Shown: one piece after another, positions 43,391 through 52,060 of the stretch
Layout: each line of letters begins with the position of its first letter
Position numbering within the stretch: position 1 is the first letter of the stretch
NCBI GenBank assembly: GCA_040754095.1
Contig: JBFMFO010000013.1
Span: 8,270 to 72,269 of the forward strand
Source of the DNA: QYQD01 sp040754095
Lineage (GTDB): Bacteria; Desulfobacterota; QYQD01
Direction: 5' to 3'
Length of the DNA stretch: 64,000 nt
Notes under the pieces: model-generated
The model's input: only the letters and a program-made list of their open reading frames with translations
What the model was told of the DNA's origin: nothing
Database searches by the model: none
Translations under genes and position numbers: made by a program

Positions 43391-43879
43391 ATGTACACAA
43401 CAGCCATAGTCACTATAAGCGATAAGGGCTCCGAGGGAAAACGGGAGGATCTGAGCGGCTCAGAACTGAAAAAGATATTAAGTGAAGCCGGTTACCGTAT
43501 CTCCGCCTATACCATCATCCCTGATGATCTAACCATTATTGTCAACACCTTGGTGCGTTTGGCAGATGTGGAAAAGACAGATATGGTCGTGACCACAGGC
43601 GGTACAGGACTTTCTCCGCGTGATGTGACTCCGGAGGCCACGGCCATGGTCATTGAAAAAGAGGTCCCTGGTATGGCCGAGGCCATGCGCGCCGTCAGCC
43701 TGCAAAAAACGCCGCATGCCATGCTCTCACGGGCCTTGGTCGGGATAAGGAAAGAGACCCTGATTATTAATCTGCCGGGCAGCCCGAAAGGCGTCCGTGA
43801 AAATCTAACCACCCTCCTGCCTGCTCTCCCCCATGCCCTGGCCAAGATCAAGGGCGATCCCTCGGAATGTGCCCGGTAG
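43391..43879 (+). CDS. mogA: Molybdopterin adenylyltransferase (MogA/MoaB family)
   Basis: MogA-type enzyme of 162 residues that adenylates molybdopterin before molybdenum or tungsten insertion. The motifs TIVTISDKG-like start (AIVTISDKGSEGKREDLSG), VVTTGGTGLSPRDVTPEA and INLPGSPKGVREN are typical. It could equally be named MoaB; the two are hard to separate by eye. It may serve the tungsten oxidoreductase at 19790. Confidence 0.9.
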   Translation: MYTTAIVTISDKGSEGKREDLSGSELKKILSEAGYRISAYTIIPDDLTIIVNTLVRLADVEKTDMVVTTGGTGLSPRDVTPEATAMVIEKEVPGMAEAMRAVSLQKTPHAMLSRALVGIRKETLIINLPGSPKGVRENLTTLLPALPHALAKIKGDPSECAR

Positions 43880-44259
43880 CCACTGTTTGATAATCATCAG
43901 CCCGGCTCAGGTGAAATGACCGCTGAAAGTGATGACCCAAACAGAAATAGCTAATACCATAACACGTTTCAGAAAAGGCTATTAATCAGGAACTCACGAA
44001 CCCATGAAAAAACAGAGCAATCAGAAGCCGAACTGCTGAAAACCAATTTCTCGAAAATACTTTCCTGATAACAATTTAGATTTTTGAAAGCCTGTCGTAA
44101 ATGCGATGACCCTCCAGAGGCGGGTCTTCGAATTGTGATGCCTGAAGAGTTACCACTTATATGAATGAATCTGGGAATCAAGAAATCAGGAATGTATTTT
44201 TCTTCCTGATTTCCTGATTTGATATGTTTCTTTGCAATTTTTATCATGCAGTTTCAAAA

Positions 44260-44600
44260 TGCTAAATTGTTACCCAATACCTAATAATATACATTACATA
44301 TCATCATTATCTAATTTAAATCATGTATATTTATATGTATAATTTAATTTTGATTAAAGTTACCGGGCTATGCCGCCGATAAGAAAACCAGAATATAAAG
44401 CTTCCTGGGTTGTGCGTGATTTGAGCGTCGGCCGAGTCTAATAACTAAAAAAGTAAAAGCGATCCTCATCCGCGGCAGATGCCCGGTAATGGATGGCAAA
44501 ACTTAAAAAGAGAGCACTTCGAGCGCGACGGCTCTAAACGGCATTCCGGGATAGACAAAAAGACAAGGTGGTCGGTCAACCTAACTACCTAACCCCGAAC
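44260..44600 (+). ncRNA. Possible non-coding transcript ending at a strong terminator
   Basis: The gap from 43880 to 44630 has no credible gene. An AT-rich block (44270-44355) that could hold a promoter is followed by about 240 bases of balanced composition containing short complementary segments (GGC AGAT GCC near 44475). It ends at the terminator at 44601. mogA, the nearest plus-strand gene, ends 720 bases earlier, so the terminator may serve its own RNA. No known RNA family was recognised. Confidence 0.25.
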
Positions 44601-44632
44601 CCCCGGAGGGCGGAACCCCTCCGGGGCTTTTT
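44601..44632 (+). terminator. Rho-independent terminator, plus direction
   Basis: CCCCGGAGG ... CCTCCGGGG stem around GCGGAACC, then CTTTTTATTT. The T-run is on the plus side only. The stem also sits at the very end of holA (minus), where it may slow transcription from that side. Confidence 0.75.
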
Positions 44633-46034
44633 ATTTGGCAGATTGACCGGCAGTCTCAGGATTAAAAACCAGGCATTTCAGGATCAGGTCTTCCAGTAAA
44701 AGTTTAGGCGCTATCCCGCCCGATTTGAGGGCCATATCGACCTTAAGGAGTTCGGACATACACTGAACAAGATGCTCAATTTGAAAGCCCCTGGCCTGTT
44801 TTAAAAGCAAGAAAAGCGGGTACGGTGAAAGTTTTTCCAGCTCCCTGGGTATCTTTCCTTCTTTCTTAAGCCCCGCCAGTCCCTGCTGAATGCCTTGATA
44901 TGTGACATCCCCTTTTCCCAGAAAATCCAGACTCGTATCCAGCGCCCACCTGGCCAGGAGAAGGCGGCGAATCTGTTTGGTGAGGGCAGCCAATATCTGA
45001 AGCGGCAGGTAACCCTGGTCAAGGAGCAAACCCAGGGAAGAAAGGGCCTTCTCGGCATCCCGGTCACCGAATGCCCCGGTCAGTTCATAAATCGGCTCTT
45101 CCCTTTCCCGTTTCACTACCGCATCAATATCTTTCAGGGCGATGGTCTTTCTTTCACCGCTGTAACTAACCAGTTTCTCTAATGCGGCGGCCAGAGAAGC
45201 CGGATTAAAACCTATCCTTTCGATAAGATCGGATGCTGCGCGTGACTCCATGGCCTTTCCATGGCGTGTGAGTATATCCTTCATCAGGTCCTTGAGCACC
45301 GTATCCTGACCGCGTTTTGCCGCGGCGGTAGTCCCTTTATCGACCGCGAAGCTCACAACCACACCCATCTTTTCTATCAACCGGTAGAGAGACTTGCGCC
45401 TGTCCGCAGTATCCGTGAGCAAGATCAGATGGTTGGAATCCGGTATGCCCTTGGCCAGGGTCTCTTCCAGAATATCCCCTCCACCTCCGGTGGGGACTGA
45501 TTTTTCCTGCCCGGCCTGTATGGCGAAGTTGGTCACTTCATTCAGCCAGGCAATATCCTCCCCGCTCTTTGGGGCGCCGAATATCTTTTCCCACGTACTA
45601 TCCGGTATCTTCTCCCATCCCCCGTCCCTGACATCCTCAATGGCCAGACCGGATGAGAAAACGGCCAGCACAAGGCTCCGGGCCGCCGCCTGAAGGTCGC
45701 CTTTTATAAAGTACTCACGGCTGTTAGCCAGAAGCGGTTCGGCCGTACTTTTGGAATGAAAGAGACGGGTGTCCTTTACCACGAAGACCTGCCTCCCGGA
45801 GAAAAGAGGCAGGGTCTGCAATTCCTCTACCAGACGATAGACGTCTTCATTAGCCCCGTCTATCACCCGGAGGTTGGTGCCGCGGTTTTTTTCAGGAAAG
45901 AGGGCGGCAATAAGCTCTTCATAGGCAGCCTGGTAGAGATATCGTTCACCCCACAGGAGATATACGGGCGCGATCTGCTCTTTCTCAATCTGCTTTAGTA
46001 CACTTTTGAATTGTGTTCTGTCATAGACAGGCAT
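44631..46034 (-). CDS. holA: DNA polymerase III subunit delta HolA
   Basis: Clamp-loader delta subunit that opens the beta clamp. The N-terminal domain has PVYLLWGERYLYQAAYEEL and ETLPLFSGRQVFVVKD-like sequence (LQTLPLFSGRQVFVVKD), and the C-terminal collar domain covers about residues 330-455. At 467 residues it is more than 100 longer than E. coli HolA; the extra segment (about 100-205) lies after KDTRLFHSK and before LILLTDTADRRK. From memory similar insertions occur in deltaproteobacterial homologues. Confidence 0.9.
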   Translation of the reverse strand: MPVYDRTQFKSVLKQIEKEQIAPVYLLWGERYLYQAAYEELIAALFPEKNRGTNLRVIDGANEDVYRLVEELQTLPLFSGRQVFVVKDTRLFHSKSTAEPLLANSREYFIKGDLQAAARSLVLAVFSSGLAIEDVRDGGWEKIPDSTWEKIFGAPKSGEDIAWLNEVTNFAIQAGQEKSVPTGGGGDILEETLAKGIPDSNHLILLTDTADRRKSLYRLIEKMGVVVSFAVDKGTTAAAKRGQDTVLKDLMKDILTRHGKAMESRAASDLIERIGFNPASLAAALEKLVSYSGERKTIALKDIDAVVKREREEPIYELTGAFGDRDAEKALSSLGLLLDQGYLPLQILAALTKQIRRLLLARWALDTSLDFLGKGDVTYQGIQQGLAGLKKEGKIPRELEKLSPYPLFLLLKQARGFQIEHLVQCMSELLKVDMALKSGGIAPKLLLEDLILKCLVFNPETAGQSAK

Positions 46035-46149
46035 GTCGATGTAACCCTCTATTTAAGCATTAAGCTATCAGTGATCTGCTCTCAGCTAACCCTAAAACTA
46101 TAGTGAACGTCATTCGTCAATAGTCATTTGCACTGGTAAAAGAGACCGA

Positions 46150-46950
46150 TCAAGGCGCCTCGCCGACAATCAGCACCCGGAGGCCTTCTTCGAGCGCCCG
46201 AAGTCCCTCTTCATCAGGAAGCGGAGCAATAACCCACTCGTAAAGTATCCTGGCATCTTCCAGTACAGGATCCTTCGGGTATCTGTAGTATTTTTTCTGC
46301 ATCGGTTCATCATAAAGCCCAATACAACCATGAGAGGCCGGATACCCGGGAACATCACGTCCATGAATCCAGTACGCCACCCCAGCTTTGGTAACGTAAA
46401 AAAGGAGGGCGTAATTCATGGGATAGGGAATCATGGTTTTTTCGATGAAATATAATGATGATTTCCGGTGACGGTCAACTGCCGTTATCCTGAATTCTCC
46501 GGCCGGGGTCTCATTACCCCTCTCGCCAGTAGTCACAGGAGCAGAGAAAACCAGGCGGCCGTATTCATACGCCCCCAGAAATTGCTCTGATAAATCTATC
46601 AGAATAAATTTTGCTTCAGTCTCTGCCGGTGGATAATACAAAGGCAACGGCGTAAAGTCCTTAATCTCTCCGAGCCCCTTGGGGACCTTTAGAGGAAACC
46701 CCTGGCGGACATGGCGCCGGTCTATGCGGTTAAAGCGAAGCACGTCCTTCCACTGCTCCCCGAAGAGGGACTCCAGTGTCTCGCCCGGCCTAAGACTCCG
46801 GCACTCCCATTCCACTGTTGCATCGCCGGGATGACTAATCTTACACGGAGAGCGTGGGTTCTTTGCATCGGCGCTCCACACGTCTTCAGACGCTGAAAGC
46901 GAGAAAAAAACGATAAGGAAGAATGTCAGCAAGTACCGGGAGATATTCAC
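46150..46950 (-). CDS. L,D-transpeptidase (YkuD family) with LysM-like segment
   Basis: Exported enzyme of 266 residues that forms 3-3 cross-links or attaches lipoproteins to peptidoglycan. Signal peptide about residues 1-27. A LysM-like stretch (RSLRPGETLESLFG through PLKVPKGL, about 50-92) precedes the YkuD domain, whose active site is HGRDVPGYPASHGCIGL, with Cys209 as the nucleophile. It overlaps the upstream M15-like gene by four bases, so the two are made together. Confidence 0.9.
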   Translation of the reverse strand: MNISRYLLTFFLIVFFSLSASEDVWSADAKNPRSPCKISHPGDATVEWECRSLRPGETLESLFGEQWKDVLRFNRIDRRHVRQGFPLKVPKGLGEIKDFTPLPLYYPPAETEAKFILIDLSEQFLGAYEYGRLVFSAPVTTGERGNETPAGEFRITAVDRHRKSSLYFIEKTMIPYPMNYALLFYVTKAGVAYWIHGRDVPGYPASHGCIGLYDEPMQKKYYRYPKDPVLEDARILYEWVIAPLPDEEGLRALEEGLRVLIVGEAP

Positions 46951-47528
46951 CAGGTCCTGAATCTCCCGGAGTCTATATGAACAAAACCGGACTTAGGATA
47001 ATAACCCACGCCGCCATAGCCCAGGCTTACGGCAGTTTTTCTCAGGACATCCAGATCCACCCGCGGGATGGATATGTCTATGGCCTTCCCGGACAGATGC
47101 ATGCTGTTCTTCACAACCCCCCTGCCCTCCCGCCTGAGCAGGTCATTGTACTCCGGCGACCTGTAACCGGAGATAATCTGTATTTCGTTACCTCCACCCA
47201 GACTCTTATCCACGGCATTCAGAAATTCAATTACATCGATATCCATTTCCTTTACTTCACGGGTATAATGACACCGGAGGATATAATTGAGGTCACTGAG
47301 GGCCCCGGGATCGTAAGCGCCCCATGGATCTCTGTAAGTCACCTTCAGTCTTTCGTCTGTATGGACATTATAGAGTGACAGCTTTCCCTCTGGCCGTCCA
47401 GGTCCGCCCCTGGCGGGAAGGGCCGGCATTATCAGCTCCTTCGCAAAAGCCCGCCCGCCGAAGAGCGCAAAGGCCCCGGCCAGTGAGGCCTTGAGAAAGG
47501 TCCTTCTACTCCAAAATTGACCGAACAA
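46947..47528 (-). CDS. Tat-exported DUF882/M15-like murein peptidase
   Basis: A 193-residue protein with a twin-arginine signal (SRRTFLKASLAGAFALFGG). The mature part matches DUF882 (YcbK-like, M15 fold): IISGYRSPEYNDLLR, NSMHLSGKAIDI and a late GFVHIDSG, which carry the zinc-binding His/Asp/His. It is predicted to trim peptidoglycan in the periplasm, consistent with coupling to the L,D-transpeptidase that follows. tatC is at 3629. Confidence 0.88.
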   Translation of the reverse strand: MFGQFWSRRTFLKASLAGAFALFGGRAFAKELIMPALPARGGPGRPEGKLSLYNVHTDERLKVTYRDPWGAYDPGALSDLNYILRCHYTREVKEMDIDVIEFLNAVDKSLGGGNEIQIISGYRSPEYNDLLRREGRGVVKNSMHLSGKAIDISIPRVDLDVLRKTAVSLGYGGVGYYPKSGFVHIDSGRFRTW

Positions 47529-48004
47529 TTTCCACCTCTGATTAGTTATTCGTTATTGGCCGGTGACTAATGACCAATGTAAAAGTCTTCGGGAGATTAG
47601 CACAAAATGTTAAATAAAGTCAATTTCCCAGGTTCTATCCTGACCCGCGGTTGTCAAAAGGCAGATAATGTGCATATAATAAATCATAATAAAAAATAGA
47701 GAACACCTTTTTACTCAAACCCGGCTCCTCAAAAACGTCCAAAAGATAAAGGGACTGAAATAGACGAAAAGTCCGATGAGCGAAGAACTTGATGCGTTTA
47801 TCTTTAGCTGTTACTATTCCGATTAGAAAAAACAAAGCCTCTATTTTGAACGCAGATAAACGCAGGTTATCAAGATGTTAAGTATAAAGAACTACCCGAG
47901 GATATTATTAAAATCTTCCAAAGGGTTTATGGTAAGGCATTTGATAATTTGAGAAAATATTTTTCTGCGTTTACCCGTGAAAATCTGTGTCCGAATTAAA
48001 TAAA
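47529..48004. other. Non-coding gap between the M15-like gene and the nitroreductase
   Basis: This 476-base gap holds short repeats (GTTATTCGTTATTGGCC; AACGCAGATAAACGCAGG near 47851) and AT-rich sequence. The last 60 bases (TTTTCTGCGTTTACCCGTG) form the other arm of the AACGCAG repeat. A 66-codon minus-strand frame at 47635 has no ribosome site and low-complexity content, so I do not call it. Confidence 0.5.
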
Positions 48005-49096
48005 ATGATCCCCAAAGACATCCTCTCCAGAATCGTAGAAGCCGGGACCTGGGCGCCTTCGGGCGACAACTGCCAGCCCTGGCGTTTTACATGGGATGGA
48101 CAAAAACTCCTTCTCCTTAACGTCCCGGAAAGGGATACATCCCTTTACAATTCAAGGCAGAGGGCCTCTTTCATCGCCCACGGCGCTGTCCTGGAAAATA
48201 TGGACATCGCCGCCCGCTCCCATGGTTATTCCATGCGCCCCACCCTCTTCCCTGTACGCCAAAACGCATCTTCGAAAGAAGAGCAAAGCTCACTTATAGC
48301 CTCCATAGAATTTCAAAAGCGCCCAAGAGAAGATGATCCGCTATTACCCTTTATTACCAAACGTGTCACCAACCGTAATCCGTATAAAAAACGAAAACCT
48401 ATCGACAAAGAAGTCATTGCCGCCCTGATGTCAATCCCTACAGGAAAAAATATTGAAGAACTGTATCTGGAGAAAACAAGAGAAAAAATGAGGCTCCTGG
48501 CTAAGGCCGTAGCCATCCACGATCGGATGCTCTTTGAGAACGAAAATCTGCATCATTTCGTCTTCGAACACATCAGATGGTCAGAAAAAGAAAGTTCGCG
48601 AACAAAAGACGGCATGCCTATAAAGACCATGGGCCTCAATTCATTACAAATACCGGCCTTCAAACTGCTTAGGAACTGGGGCCTGGTCTCTTTTCTGAAT
48701 ATCTTTGGCCTAAGCCGTATGCTCCCGTTCCAAAGCTACAAACTCTGCCTTGGTTCTTCGGCCATGGGCCTGATCCAGATGCCCGGCGCCACACCTGAAG
48801 ACTTTGTCCTGGGCGGAAGGATCCTGCAACGGCTCTGGCTCACCGCCACCAAACACGGTCTGGCTTTTCATCCCATGACCGGTATTACGTTTCTCATCCA
48901 GCGCTTCTATCTCGACAGAGAACCGGATTTTTCAGAAGCCCACAAGAAGTTGCTTGAAAAGGCATGGGGATGCTTACAAAGCATTTTCCCTGTGGACAGA
49001 TCAAAAGGGATGATAATGCTCTTCAGAATAGGCTATGCCTCTATGCCACCGGTACGGGCACCCCGGAAAGCGGTGGATGATGTCTTTTTGACGTAG
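48005..49096 (+). CDS. Nitroreductase family protein
   Basis: FMN-dependent nitroreductase-fold protein of 363 residues. The N-terminal ILSRIVEAGTWAPSGDNCQPW and the late GLAFHPMTGITF are typical of the branch related to ThiF/BluB-like enzymes acting on small quinones or nitro compounds. The central part (about 150-290) is longer than in simple nitroreductases and includes a hydrophobic patch (NWGLVSFLNIFGLSRMLPF). Neither the ATG at 48005 nor the GTG at 47987 has a good ribosome site. Substrate unknown. Confidence 0.8.
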   Translation: MIPKDILSRIVEAGTWAPSGDNCQPWRFTWDGQKLLLLNVPERDTSLYNSRQRASFIAHGAVLENMDIAARSHGYSMRPTLFPVRQNASSKEEQSSLIASIEFQKRPREDDPLLPFITKRVTNRNPYKKRKPIDKEVIAALMSIPTGKNIEELYLEKTREKMRLLAKAVAIHDRMLFENENLHHFVFEHIRWSEKESSRTKDGMPIKTMGLNSLQIPAFKLLRNWGLVSFLNIFGLSRMLPFQSYKLCLGSSAMGLIQMPGATPEDFVLGGRILQRLWLTATKHGLAFHPMTGITFLIQRFYLDREPDFSEAHKKLLEKAWGCLQSIFPVDRSKGMIMLFRIGYASMPPVRAPRKAVDDVFLT

Positions 49097-49111
49097 AAAG
49101 TTTAATGTGTT

Positions 49112-49330
49112 ATGCTTTATTCACTACCCCTCGACATTAAGCGGCGTATTGGAAGCGTTATAGGGGCGCTTCAACAGACTCCGCGTCCCGCTAATGGCCG
49201 GAAGCTCGAAGAGCATCAAAGTCTTTATCGTGTCCGGGTCGGCCAATACCGTGTGGTCTATGAAATCGACGACAAGGCAAGACTGATTCGCGTTACAAGA
49301 GTACGACATAAGAGAGAAGTATATAGATAG
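49112..49330 (+). pseudogene. RelE/ParE-type toxin, N-terminally truncated
   Basis: The 72-residue product matches RelE/YafQ-like mRNA interferases from LPLDIKRRIGSVIGAL to YRVVYEIDDKARLIRVTRVRHKREVYR. The first beta strand and about 13 residues are missing, since a stop lies just upstream of the ATG in the same frame. No antitoxin gene is next to it. It probably is a decayed toxin gene, although a short active form is not excluded. Confidence 0.65.
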
Positions 49331-49376
49331 TTTCTCTTGCCCGCCAAGGGCAGAGGATATCACACCAAAAAGCAAA

Positions 49377-49406
49377 GGGCGGGTAATCCCCGCCCTTCCT
49401 TTTTTA
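49377..49406 (+). terminator. Rho-independent terminator after the nitroreductase/RelE unit
   Basis: GGGCGGG-TAATC-CCCGCCC stem followed by TTCCTTTTTT. Confidence 0.85.
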
Positions 49407-49488
49407 CTCCTGACTTATTTAGCTATCAGCTTTAAGCCCTCTTGCTTCCAGCTTTCTTGCCTTCAGCTTTTAGGCTCTCTTGCTTTTA

Positions 49489-50331
49489 TTATTTTTTCTT
49501 TCCCAACTTCCTCCGTGCAGCCCCAGCGAGACCGATTAAGCCGGTGCCGAAGAGAAGCATGGTGGCGGGTTCAGGTGTTGCCAACACTGCAGGATCCTGA
49601 CTTGTAAACTGCCAAGGTGAACCAGCAAGGCTGATATTGAGATTCGACGTCCCATAAATATCAACAGGTAAAATTCCAAATTCTGCCTCTAACGGGTCAT
49701 CAATTTTAATATTCCCCGGAATTGGATTCACTACAAAATTGAGCCCAAACCAGCTATCCCCTACTACCTCCCCGGGATTCGCGGGTGGAATTATGGGAGC
49801 ATGTGAATACCAATAGCCATCTATTGTCGTGAGCGTTGCCCACAAATTTCCATCGGTCGCGTTTGCAATATCGGTAGCTACGGGTCCGGTTGTAGTATAG
49901 ACTGTTCCCGCCCCGATATCCGTCCACATCTTCATCACTACTCCGGCTGCGAAGTCAGCCGCCGTAAAAATACCGTTCGGGTCAACCGCACTCGGTCCCA
50001 AGGCAATATGGGTCTGCCCACCTGGATGCACTATTACACCGGTTACGTCGCTAACGAAATAACCAGTCAAAGTATCTATCCCTCCAGCCGCGACATTGTC
50101 TTCACTCCAGACAGTAGCCCCGAATGGCGACTCGATATTCTGAGTATGGAGAACCCCATAGAATTGGTCTCCGACACTGATTTGCTGATCCACATCATTA
50201 TCAATCCAGTTCTCAACGTTACTAAAATACAGATAGTTGTACCCGGGACCTAATGTTACAGCATGAGCCGAGACTACCGAATAGAACACCACAACCCCAA
50301 AAATCAGCATTAAAATGCTCCATTTTCTCAT
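49489..50331 (-). CDS. PEP-CTERM protein 5
   Basis: Exported protein of 280 residues. The ATG at 50331 is preceded by GGAGG and opens a signal peptide (RKWSILMLIFGVVVFYSVVS, cleavage near AHA). The mature part is beta-rich (FGATVWSEDNVAAGGIDTLT) without a recognised domain. The tail is TPEPATMLLFGTGLIGLAG followed by ARRKLGKKK, the PEP-CTERM signal. A longer frame to 50385 would add residues upstream of the ribosome site. It has its own sigma-54 promoter. Confidence 0.88.
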   Translation of the reverse strand: MRKWSILMLIFGVVVFYSVVSAHAVTLGPGYNYLYFSNVENWIDNDVDQQISVGDQFYGVLHTQNIESPFGATVWSEDNVAAGGIDTLTGYFVSDVTGVIVHPGGQTHIALGPSAVDPNGIFTAADFAAGVVMKMWTDIGAGTVYTTTGPVATDIANATDGNLWATLTTIDGYWYSHAPIIPPANPGEVVGDSWFGLNFVVNPIPGNIKIDDPLEAEFGILPVDIYGTSNLNISLAGSPWQFTSQDPAVLATPEPATMLLFGTGLIGLAGAARRKLGKKK

Positions 50332-50513
50332 ATCTTTCACCTCCTTCCCTTTAAAATTTAAACTCTTTAAAAATCTTTTTCTCATCTTTTCACCTCCCTA
50401 TTAAGATTGTTAGAATCGTTAGACGTTCGAACGAATCGAACATGTTAAACAAGTCAGACGTATTGCCAAGGGCATACTGAGCCCTCATTCACTTTGCCCG
50501 TCTGAATTAATTT

Positions 50514-50533
50514 ACAAGCAACCTCCATGCCAA
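50514..50533 (-). promoter_or_regulatory. Sigma-54 promoter of PEP-CTERM gene 5
   Basis: Read on the minus strand: TTGGCATGGAGGTTGCTTGT, with TGGCAT and TTGC at the required spacing. It lies about 185-200 bases before the start codon. Confidence 0.78.
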
Positions 50534-50628
50534 CAAGTCGGAAATAGCCTTGTAATATGATATTTGCAATATTATCCCACAGTTATAATTTCCATAGAAC
50601 ATTAGGCACGAACCGGTTCAGGGTGAAA

Positions 50629-50692
50629 AGTGGAAGTGAATTTCCACTCAGAGGAAATCTATTTCCACTATGTGGGGTAAAACTTTTCATAT
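50629..50692. promoter_or_regulatory. Putative activator sites upstream of PEP-CTERM gene 5
   Basis: Two overlapping inverted repeats, AGTGGAAGTGAATTTCCACT and GGAAATCTATTTCC followed by ACTATGTGGGGTAAAACTTT, about 100-160 bases upstream of the -24 element. Beyond them, to 50959, the gap contains only 7- and 8-base repeat arrays (GTTGACC units at 50748; GACTTGGA units at 50826). Confidence 0.6.
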
Positions 50693-50959
50693 CCAAAAAT
50701 CTTTTCACCCCAGAGTACGTAGAGAGCGCAGAGAGCGCAATGGATGTTGACCGTTATCCGTTGACCGTTGTCCGTCGAAGATCCACCTTTGGTCCGCCCT
50801 GGCGGACAACTGACCAGTGGCCACTGACTTGGAGACTTGGTGTCTTAGTGTCTTAGTGGCTGGCCGCAGATTCTTAAATTTGGAACTCAGGAACTCATGA
50901 AAAAAATACTGTTATATTTAAACTCTACACGCTACCTGCTAATCGCTATAAGCTAATCC

Positions 50960-51652
50960 CTATTTTTTACACTTTCTCCTGGCTACACAGCCCAAGCTAA
51001 TCAGCCCGGTGCCTACCAGAAGCATGGTGGCCGGTTCGGGGATGGCTCCGTCACAGGCATGGGAGAAAGGAGCAAAACAATTCTTGCAGTGTTTGTCGCT
51101 TAAATAAATGTGGTCATAGGTATCAAAATGGACCCAGGTATAGCCATCGACCTTGACGTGGTATTGTTTAATTTCACCGTAGGCGTTGCCGCAATCCGCA
51201 AGCCCATAGTAATACTTGTCCACCATATCTTCCACGGGATAATCGTTCTTATCAAAATCGCCGAGGTAATACTCATAAAAATCGGCCGGGTATATTCCGC
51301 TATACGGAAGAAGGCCGCCGTCACCCATTACAGGCGTAGAGTCTTCATGGTAGCTAACAACGCTGCTCATGCCATCGTTTGGGCCGCCATCCGGGTTTAG
51401 ATAACTAATAGTAATGGTTCCGGTTTCCCCGTCCGGCACCGCCGCAGCCAGTTTTACATCGTAGATATAGTAATTGGCCCCTATAACCCAGAGGTCATAT
51501 TCAAAAAGCGGTATATACCAGGTCTCATCATCCGGACTATAGGTACCCTGCGGACTGTAGAGTTGTAGATTGGGCACGGCCTGAGCAGGGCCGGCCAGCC
51601 CCAAGATCAGTAAGGCTATTGCTATGGATGTGGTGATCGAACGAATATTCAT
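50960..51652 (-). CDS. PEP-CTERM protein 6 (choice-of-anchor N-like)
   Basis: Exported protein of 230 residues with a signal peptide (SITTSIAIALLILGLAG, cleavage near AQA). The mature N-terminus VPNLQLYSPQGTYSPDDETW matches my memory of the 'choice-of-anchor N' family, whose members end in different sorting signals. Four cysteines lie near the end (KHCKNCFAPFSHAC), an unusual feature for a PEP-CTERM protein. The tail is IPEPATMLLVGTGLISLGC plus RRKCKK. Confidence 0.86.
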   Translation of the reverse strand: MNIRSITTSIAIALLILGLAGPAQAVPNLQLYSPQGTYSPDDETWYIPLFEYDLWVIGANYYIYDVKLAAAVPDGETGTITISYLNPDGGPNDGMSSVVSYHEDSTPVMGDGGLLPYSGIYPADFYEYYLGDFDKNDYPVEDMVDKYYYGLADCGNAYGEIKQYHVKVDGYTWVHFDTYDHIYLSDKHCKNCFAPFSHACDGAIPEPATMLLVGTGLISLGCVARRKCKK

Positions 51653-51671
51653 TTCTGCCTTCGCATATTAC

Positions 51672-51689
51672 CCAGCAATATCTGTACCA
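51672..51689 (-). promoter_or_regulatory. Sigma-54 promoter of PEP-CTERM gene 6
   Basis: Minus strand TGGTACAGATATTGCTGG: TGGTAC and TTGC with exact sigma-54 spacing, only 20-37 bases before the start codon. Confidence 0.78.
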
Positions 51690-51796
51690 TTAATTGATTA
51701 ATAGGTTTTGATTTAAAATAATGTGATATATAAGATAGTTATCTTATACCGGGAAATTAGCGGCAGGATAAGAAAGAGAAAAGGACTACCAGCAAA

Positions 51797-51840
51797 ATGG
51801 AAAAATATTTCCACTCTATGTGTAAAGTTTTTCACATAGA
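51797..51840. promoter_or_regulatory. Putative activator site upstream of PEP-CTERM gene 6
   Basis: ATGGAAAAATATTTCCACTC joined to ATGTGTAAAGTTTTTCACAT: a GTGGAAA/TTTCC inverted repeat beside a GTGAAAAACTTTACAC motif, about 110-150 bases upstream of the -24 element. Confidence 0.6.
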
Positions 51841-51928
51841 AATTCTCCTGCTTACCGCAAAGGCGCAAACCCTCGGTCTGCCGCAGGCTGAGAAAAAATC
51901 TATCTTTTAAACAAGAAACCCCTATATT

Positions 51929-52032
51929 CCCTCCCCCTTTGATGGGGGAGGACTAGGGTGGGGGTGAAAAGATTGGTGTAATTTCAGACTGTTCACCCTC
52001 CCCCTCGCCCCCTCCCGTCAAGGGAGGGGGGT
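51929..52032. repeat. G/C-rich inverted intergenic repeat
   Basis: CCCTCCCCCTTTGATGGGGG then GGACTAGGGTGGGGGTG in one arm, and CACCCTCCCCCTCGCCCCCT then CCCGTCAAGGGAGGGGG in the other, with about 35 bases between. The ends can pair over most of their length. Similar sequences are common between genes in many bacteria; the function is unknown. Confidence 0.7.
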
Positions 52033-52060
52033 TTTGAGGGACTTTTCGGATGAAAACAAG

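Noticed and set aside
43969..44247. 92-codon minus-strand frame after mogA
   Set aside because: No ribosome site; the codons follow TTCCTGATTTCCTGATTT-type short repeats, so the frame is open by chance.
47635..47835. 66-codon minus-strand frame between the M15-like gene and the nitroreductase
   Set aside because: No ribosome site, no recognisable pattern and AT-rich low-information sequence.
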